From Bradysia coprophila (taxonomy: Eukaryota; Arthropoda; Insecta; Diptera; Sciaridae), in assembly GCF_014529535.1 (NCBI RefSeq), contig NW_023503941.1:2168942-2232941 (forward strand): a stretch of DNA of 64,000 bases. Reading direction: 5' to 3'. Positions 58,190 to 64,000 of the stretch are shown one piece after another (the first letter of the stretch is position 1; each line of letters starts with the position of its first letter). Below the pieces are notes generated by a model, which was not told where the DNA came from, made no database searches, and worked only from the letters and a program-made list of their open reading frames with translations. Made by a program: the position numbers and the translations under genes.

Positions 58190-58633
58190 ATATCAGTCAA
58201 AAACACTTAAAAGAGTAAAAGTGACGCAAGTCCCTGTGCATGCTTCCAAAACAACTGATATCGCTGGTTGTGACGCATTCTGCGCTTGTACGCAAAAACT
58301 GTAACAGGAAAAATTTGACCCAAGAAATTCTAGAAACAAAATTTTACCAAAAAAATTTTGCGTCGCAAGTGGCAGATGTTGAGGAAAGTACTTTTAGGAA
58401 ATTTTTTTAAAATAGACAAGAATACGTCCTAATACGTCCGAATCATCTGCCACTTTGTGACGCAAAATTTTTTTGGTAAAATTTTGTTTCTAGAATTTCT
58501 TTGGTCAAATTTTTCCTGTTACAGTTTTTGCGTACAAGCGCAGAATGCGTCACAACCAGCGATATCAGTTGTTTTGGAAGTATGCACAGGGACTTGCGTC
58601 ACTTTTACTCTTTTGAGTGTTTTTGACTGATAT
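58190..58633. mobile_element. Long-hairpin MITE, GTGACGCAAGTCC family, copy 2
   Basis: ATATCAGTCAAAAACACT on the left is inverted at 58633. The arms of about 195 bp are nearly identical, with GTGACGCAAGTCCCTGTGCA, ACAACTGATATCGCTGG and TGACGCATTCTGCG. The centre is about 50 bp. Motif order matches copy 1 at 37514. Confidence 0.9.
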
Positions 58634-58864
58634 CGATTACAACGACCCGCGTAGCTCCAGTATGTAAACAATTCAAATTCTAAGGAGCTACGTTGAAACT
58701 GTGTTCTGAATTAACATGTCACATACGGCTAATCATCTGTTATCCATAACGACGACAAAACTAATGGCAAGCTCTAGGTAATATGGTCGTTTATACAGTA
58801 AATTGAATGTTAAAAAAATTGAAGTACAAGATTTGAAATCAACAGATCAATAGTACATTACGTC

Positions 58865-58974
58865 AGAGGTTCTAAATTTTTATTTTGACGAGTGGGCCCG
58901 GTATGGCCCGACCCGAAGGCGAGGGCTGTACGGGCTGTATTCCCACTCGTCAAAATAAAAATTTGGAACCTCGT
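58865..58974. repeat. Hairpin, GAGGTTCTAAATTTTTATTT arms
   Basis: GAGGTTCTAAATTTTTATTT, then TGACGAGTGGG, pairs with CCCACTCGTCAAAATAAAAA then TTTGGAACCTC. The loop is GC-rich (CCCGACCCGAAGGCGAGGGC). Confidence 0.8.
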
Positions 58975-58978
58975 ACGT

Positions 58979-59064
58979 CCAGTGCTTTACGTGCTTCTGG
59001 TCGGTAAATGCGGAAAATGTACTCAAAAAATTGCATTTACCCACCAGAAGCACGTAAAACACTT
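58979..59064. repeat. Second hairpin directly adjacent
   Basis: AGTGCTTTACGTGCTTCTGG, then TAAATGC, pairs with GCATTTACCCACCAGAAGCA then CGTAAAACACT. Only a few bases separate it from the previous hairpin. Confidence 0.8.
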
Positions 59065-59797
59065 TGATCGATGGAAGTAATAGACCCGATAATATCACTG
59101 GTCATATGCTTGCCGCCTGCAACAGGTTAATGAAACCCGCGCAGATTGGGATCTATTTCAGTTTGGGAACTGTTGGTATTCGTATGTTCTGGAGTTGAGA
59201 TATTACGGTGTGGAATGTTTACTTGTATGTTGCAAGAACAAAAAAAACATTTCTAAATCAAATCGAAATGATATCAAAAAGATTTGTTCAACGTCCACAT
59301 TTGCTCTGTGTTGATTTAACAGTAAACAATAATGTTCGAACGCCGTTAAATGTTTCCATAATGAATAATAGAGAAATTAAAAGATAACAATCGGAAAACA
59401 AATTCGAAGCACACTCCACTTTACGAAAAACAATCTGAATAAACAAAAAAAAAACGAAAATAGAAACAGAAGTTAGAAACCATTGTGAGTAGCAAAGTCG
59501 ATGACAATATAATCAGCGCTTTTGTTTGCCTGAATGGAATTCGGTATCCGAAACAACAATTTTAATTGCTGCTTTTATCAAAATTCTTTTTCACTTTTTG
59601 GTGTCTGTTAAATTCGTGTCACAATACGGATTCCATTTCTAATGAGAGAAAAATTTCGATTGTTCGGTAAACATGCGAGTAAGTCATTCTTTCATTAACT
59701 ACCGACTTCGCTCATTCATTTACTAGTCTTATCAGTCTTCAGTTTTAATTCATTGAAGTCAAGCTTATAATACGCATTACGAGTTAGTCAACGGAAG
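59065..59797. other. No gene recognised
   Basis: AT-rich; nothing else was seen. Confidence 0.4.
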
Positions 59798-59959
59798 CAA
59801 AGCACCTAGCAGGGTAATCGAAGTATGCGAATATTTCCATACCTTTTTTTTGATAATGTCATTGCAAAATTACCATTAAGGCTGCTAATGGTATTATTGG
59901 TATCAAAAAACTACTCTATTTGACGTGTAAAAACCTCTATTACCCTGCTAGGTGCTTTG
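59798..59959. mobile_element. MITE, CAAAGCACCTAGCAGGGTAA ends
   Basis: CAAAGCACCTAGCAGGGTAA (left; one base differs) is inverted at 59959. ACGGAAG flanks both sides (59791-59797 and 59960-59966), a 7-bp target duplication. The superfamily is uncertain. Confidence 0.8.
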
Positions 59960-60242
59960 ACGGAAGACTTAGAAATCCCATGAATAGCTTAAATTGCCTC
60001 ATTACAAATACGCGTACTGGTCGAATTTTAAGCTAACAGTGAACTCCTACGTCCTACATGGAGTTCTGCAGTGCGTACTTAGTCTATGGACATTCGGGCG
60101 ATGGATGATATCGTAGCATCTGCAACCCAGCAGTAGAACAGAGGTTCAGTCCTATGATTATATTCATTCAACGACCGAAGGGGTTGCCTTAAATCTGTCA
60201 TCGAAAGTCATTTGAAATCTTGTTTATTTTTTGTAATAGACA

Positions 60243-60380
60243 GTTTGCGCAAATGACGTATAAGTTATACGTCGACTTATAAATATGAACTTATATGTAA
60301 GTCAGTTATAAGTTATAAGTGTGAGGTGGTTGTAAGTCATAAGTTATAAGTCGACCACTTATAAGGTCAAATTTATAAGT
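60243..60380. repeat. ACTTATAAGT-rich palindromic repeat
   Basis: CAGTTTGCGCAAATGACGTA resembles the MITE end at 39693 and is followed by many TTATAAGT / ACTTATAA words that can self-pair. Confidence 0.6.
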
Positions 60381-60834
60381 GCTTAAGTTTATACGTGAAA
60401 CCATTAAACGTCAGAGGTTTATACTAAAGTCTGGGACCAAAAAAAAATTAGAAATTAAACTTTAGGGAGGTTGCCAAACGTTTCTATGGTTGTAAACGTT
60501 CTGTTAAAATTGGTCCTTTTCAGCTACCTAACAGGCACAACAACAGATTTTTTAACGGTCAAAAAGCCTCTTATTTTGGCCCCCGCAGTGGTAATATTTA
60601 CCAACATAAAACACTAAATTTATGTGAAAAATATGTGTGAATCATCTGAAAGACAGCTGATGCAAATTCATGCTGAAATTTCACTGCCTCTCACTGTAAC
60701 CTAAATTATGATGGAATTTTTGGAGACTGTTGGGTGTAAATAGAGATCACTGAGAACTATCTAAAACCGTACACTTTGCCTATATTCTATTTGTGTATCA
60801 GTCATAATCTGTTTTCTCCAGCCACAGCACTGCT
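60381..60834. other. No gene recognised
   Basis: No ORF or repeat identified. Confidence 0.35.
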
Positions 60835-61035
60835 ACTAGCAAGAACATAGAAAATATTCGGAGGCTGATGAAATCGCAGTAGGCACTGCGTTTCTGTTAT
60901 ACAGATAGATGACTTATTTTCGTTGTATGAGTTAAATCATGAAATACAAACAATCCTAAGCGGTATCTCGTATCACTGAAGCCTCCAAATTTGACACTTG
61001 TCAATTCAGTGTTCGTTCATGCTAGTAGCAGTGCT
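60835..61035. mobile_element. MITE, CAGCACTGCTACTAGCA ends
   Basis: CAGCACTGCTACTAGCAAGA and, inverted, CAGCACTGCTACTAGCATGA enclose 201 bp. No target duplication was recognised. Confidence 0.7.
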
Positions 61036-62045
61036 GGGCTCCATCCTGGCATTCAATTTTATATAAAACTTTAGCTACGAGGGCAACATAAATTGTCATT
61101 TTTGAAGCGTAGAAGAACGTAGAATAATTGATTGACATGACCGAAAAATCCAGGAAAATTCAAAGCCAGAAGATTTCCTAACTATTGTTGAAATATCGCA
61201 GTAGTAGTTGCAATAGTTGCACTTGCCAATTTATCAATCTAGACAAATAATAGTAACGTCACAACATGGCGAGACGATGATACAATATAGAAAGCGAGAC
61301 TTATCAGGAAATGCGTCCATATTTTATGAGGCAGTTGTTCAAACAGAGAACTGTCTGCGATAAGAGCGTCTTGCATGAATTAATTCGATTAGGACAGGAC
61401 ATACAGCATCGGTGAGATAATGTTTCAAATGGACATGTTGATACTGTTCATGTATTAGTAATGGGATAATTTACAGGTTTGTGCACTGAAATCTTACACA
61501 GTAATCTCAACATTACCTCTCGCTATTGAATAAAAACATTCACAAATCTGAGAGCGATATGCCATCCGAAGTGTTATGATGAATGATGATGTTCAAGAAG
61601 AAAAATAGCAAAACAAAACGATAAAATACTTTTCTATGACGAACAGCATCAGGTCTTACTTAAGTCGATTCCATTTAGTTATTACATTTTTACAATTTTT
61701 TTTTTAAATTCATTCCGTAGTCAATGAATGAATCTAATCGGTTTGTGATGCGTTTGTGTGTGTGTGTGTTTGATGTACACGTATTTAATGCATTGTTTGT
61801 TTTGCATAACCCAGAAACCTACAAAACAATTTTGAATTTTTTTTTATCAAAAAACGATTCGTACGATGATTTTGATTTGATTGATTGTTTGCAACAATTT
61901 TTGATATATTTGGATGAGTGAGGCGTAGTCTTGCGGAATTCAAATTTTCTCACAATTTTCTGTTCACTTCAGAATTTAATGGCAAAACAAAATTGCAGAA
62001 ACTTTAAATTTTCCACTAGAAAATTGAAATTGTAAACGTATAGAG
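61036..62045. other. No gene recognised
   Basis: AT-rich with a short (GT)n at about 61755. The 65-codon ORF there (61724-61921) is unsupported. Confidence 0.4.
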
Positions 62046-62049
62046 GGTA

Positions 62050-62985
62050 ACGAGTAATTTCGCGCCGCGCGAGATTACACATATTATAGTGGAATTTCGC
62101 GCCCATACATTTTTCAATGGCTAACTTGATTTAGAGAATTTTTACGAGTACCTGGCGATAAATTGGCGGTAGATTCAGTTGAGTATCAGGCACATAAATT
62201 TTGGAGATGCGAATTTTATTCTAACACCCTAGAGCTTTGTATCAGGGATACCGGTATCCTTAGAAAGTGTGGATTTTCCTTTTACAAAACGTTAGGATAC
62301 CGGTATCTCAACTGAGATACACGTATTTTGTATCAAGGATACCGGTATCCCGACATAGAAAGTGTGGATTTTCCTTTAACAAAACGTTAGGATACCGGTA
62401 TCCCAACTAAGACACACGTATTTTGTATCAAGGATACCGGTATCCCGACATAGAAAGTGTGGATTTTCCTTTAACAAAACGTTAGGATACCGGTATCCCA
62501 ACTAAGACACACGTATTTTGTATCAAGGATACCGGTATCCCGACATAGAAAGTGTGGATTTTCCTTTAACAAAACGTTAGGATACCGGTATCCCAACTAA
62601 GACACACGTATTTTGTATCAAGGATACCGGTATCCCGACATAGAAAGTGTGGATTTTCCTTTACAAAACGTTAGGATACCGGTATACCAACTGAGACACA
62701 CGCATTTTGTATCAAGGATACCGGTATCCCGACATAGAAAGTGTGGATTTTCCTTTAACAAAACGTTAGGATACCGGTATCCCAACTGAGATACACATAT
62801 TTTGCATCAAGGATACCAGTATCCTTACTCAGAAAAAGTGGATTTTCCTTTTACAAAATGTTAGGATGCCTGCATCGCAACTGAGACGTTGCGAGATTCC
62901 TACCAGCAAGAAATTCCTTATGGACGCGAAATTACACTAATAAAGTAGGAATTTCGCGTGGCGCGAGATTACGCCCATACGGCGT
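62050..62985. mobile_element. Foldback-like element with 95-bp GGATACCGGTATCC array
   Basis: GTAATTTCGCGCCGCGCGAG near 62055 and TGGAATTTCGCGCCCATA pair with inverted counterparts at 62915-62985 over about 54 bp. Between them (62220-62885) the palindrome GGATACCGGTATCC occurs about fourteen times in 95-bp units (TTTTG at 62326, 62421, 62516, 62611, 62705 and 62800). Non-coding. Confidence 0.85.
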
Positions 62986-63729
62986 AGAGTGAGTACTGAC
63001 TCCGACTGGTTTCCTGCCACTTCCGCGTTGTTAACGCTGTTTTGTTTTTGATATTTTTGTGACTTGTCGCTCTATGTCAGCTAAGTTTAAAATATTAATT
63101 GATTTACACTCGCGATCAGATCACTGTGTCAAGGTTCATACAGTTCTATAGGGTTACGTCAAGACCTAAATGTAGCATTAAGGTGGTAAAAATGCAACGT
63201 AACGTTTTCATTTTACATGTAAAATTAGAAATTAGACAACACCGTATGGTTCTACAAACAATGGAATAAGATGGTATTTTGACTGCGTCAAAACAAAGTT
63301 TGTTTGCTAGAGAGGGTATTGGTTACGCAGATCGACATGATTTCATTGACAGCAATCAGGTGGATCTCAAGCTACAAATACACTAACAGTCCTCCCATGA
63401 AAATACCACTGGAGTTGAAATCACTGGCTACCAGTTTAAAATACCTTTGTCTCCCCAGGGTCTCTAATTTCAATTAAGGGAGATGAACTGTACGAAAAAT
63501 GACGTCATTTTCCAGTGGGATTCATCGAAAATAGGAACCCAGTTAATGTCAACCGAATTCGTGTCTCTAAGTTTGCTGCAACTGTTATACCCATACAATC
63601 AAACTGCTAATGCTTACGGATCTTGCCGCTAACACAACTCTTACCCACAATCCTGAAGGTACAGTGGGACTTTTAGCTCTGAACATATTTCCGATTTTTT
63701 AGAGTTTAGAGAATTTCATCGATGTTCCC
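62986..63729. other. No gene recognised
   Basis: No ORF or repeat recognised. The same holds for 63837-64000. Confidence 0.35.
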
Positions 63730-63836
63730 AGTCAATTAGGGCCAGGTTCTGATATTTTGGTGCGAAATTTCAAAACGTCTTAGCAAATTTAAATTTTGCG
63801 CCAAAATATCATAACCTAAGAATCGCTTAACTGACT
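63730..63836. mobile_element. Small hairpin MITE, AGTCAATTA ends
   Basis: AGTCAATTA...GGTTCTGATATTTTGGTGCG pairs with CGCCAAAATATCATAACC...TAACTGACT. It is 107 bp, almost wholly stem. Confidence 0.75.
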
Positions 63837-64000
63837 AGGAAAAAAATCAGTTTGTAAATTGAGTGTAGAGTATAAAGGCATACAGAACCCTGTCATTCTT
63901 TTAGAGAAGGATTCGGATGATTCGGATGCTTCGCTAAACGAACATGTGGCTAAGTATAATGAACGACAGACTCTATTTACCTCTTCAATGTGTAGCTCTT

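Overview
The window is a gene-poor, AT-rich, repeat-packed stretch of an animal nuclear genome. Spliced genes with short GT-AG introns (55-130 bp), the protein families present and the dense cut-and-paste transposon debris suggest an insect. A fly, perhaps a lower dipteran, is my guess; no sequence here proves the species.

Four host protein genes are supported. (1) 16907-18289 (-): an intronless BTB-BACK-PHR protein of the BTBD3/BTBD6 type. (2) 26814-33243 (+): a nine-exon gene for a protein of about 1950 residues with a long disordered N-terminus and a central BTB domain, resembling BTBD8 and the fly gene gprs. (3) 42112-42953 (+): a three-exon STEEP1 (CXorf56-type) homologue. (4) 48008-48793 (-): a RING-H2/coiled-coil protein resembling TRAIP/NOPO. 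They look like independent housekeeping or signalling genes separated by repeats, not an operon or cluster.

Most of the rest is mobile DNA. Nine insertions have CAG- or TAG-type ends and 8-bp target duplications, as in the hAT superfamily: 5213-7005, 15349-15726, 18601-19439, 22525-25443, 25886-25988, 39350-41063, 45882-46667, 51781-53237 and 55158-55317. None has a recognisable transposase ORF, so all look non-autonomous. A second family (here the GTACGGGGC family) has copies at about 590-2190, 3046-4480, 9706-11366, 13041-14546, 22617-25374 and 54024-55140. Its copies carry a (GTCC)n or (GTCT)n tract and a variable number of internal units of about 140 bp. Two LINE types occur: a 5'-truncated element with a long reverse-transcriptase ORF (23653-25208) and 3' fragments of an RTE-like element (21600-22285, 40385-40590).

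Layout: 1-2190 is an indel-ridden copy of repeats found elsewhere in the window. 3046-14483 is bracketed by 2112-bp inverted arms that matched wherever compared. 15-19 kb holds the BTB-PHR gene between hAT elements. 21.6-26 kb is a nest of up to four insertion layers. 26.8-33.2 kb is the BTBD8-like gene, followed by a 20-bp satellite. 34.8-41 kb holds inverted-repeat elements and a strict 147-bp tandem array split by a hAT element. 42-43 kb is the STEEP1 homologue. 43.7-45.1 kb is a foldback element built of ACGATAATATCGT palindromes. 48 kb is the RING gene. 49-64 kb is intergenic, with hairpin MITEs, an element carrying inverted tRNA-like modules, an AAATTTTT tract and a second foldback-like element with a 95-bp repeat (62.05-62.98 kb).
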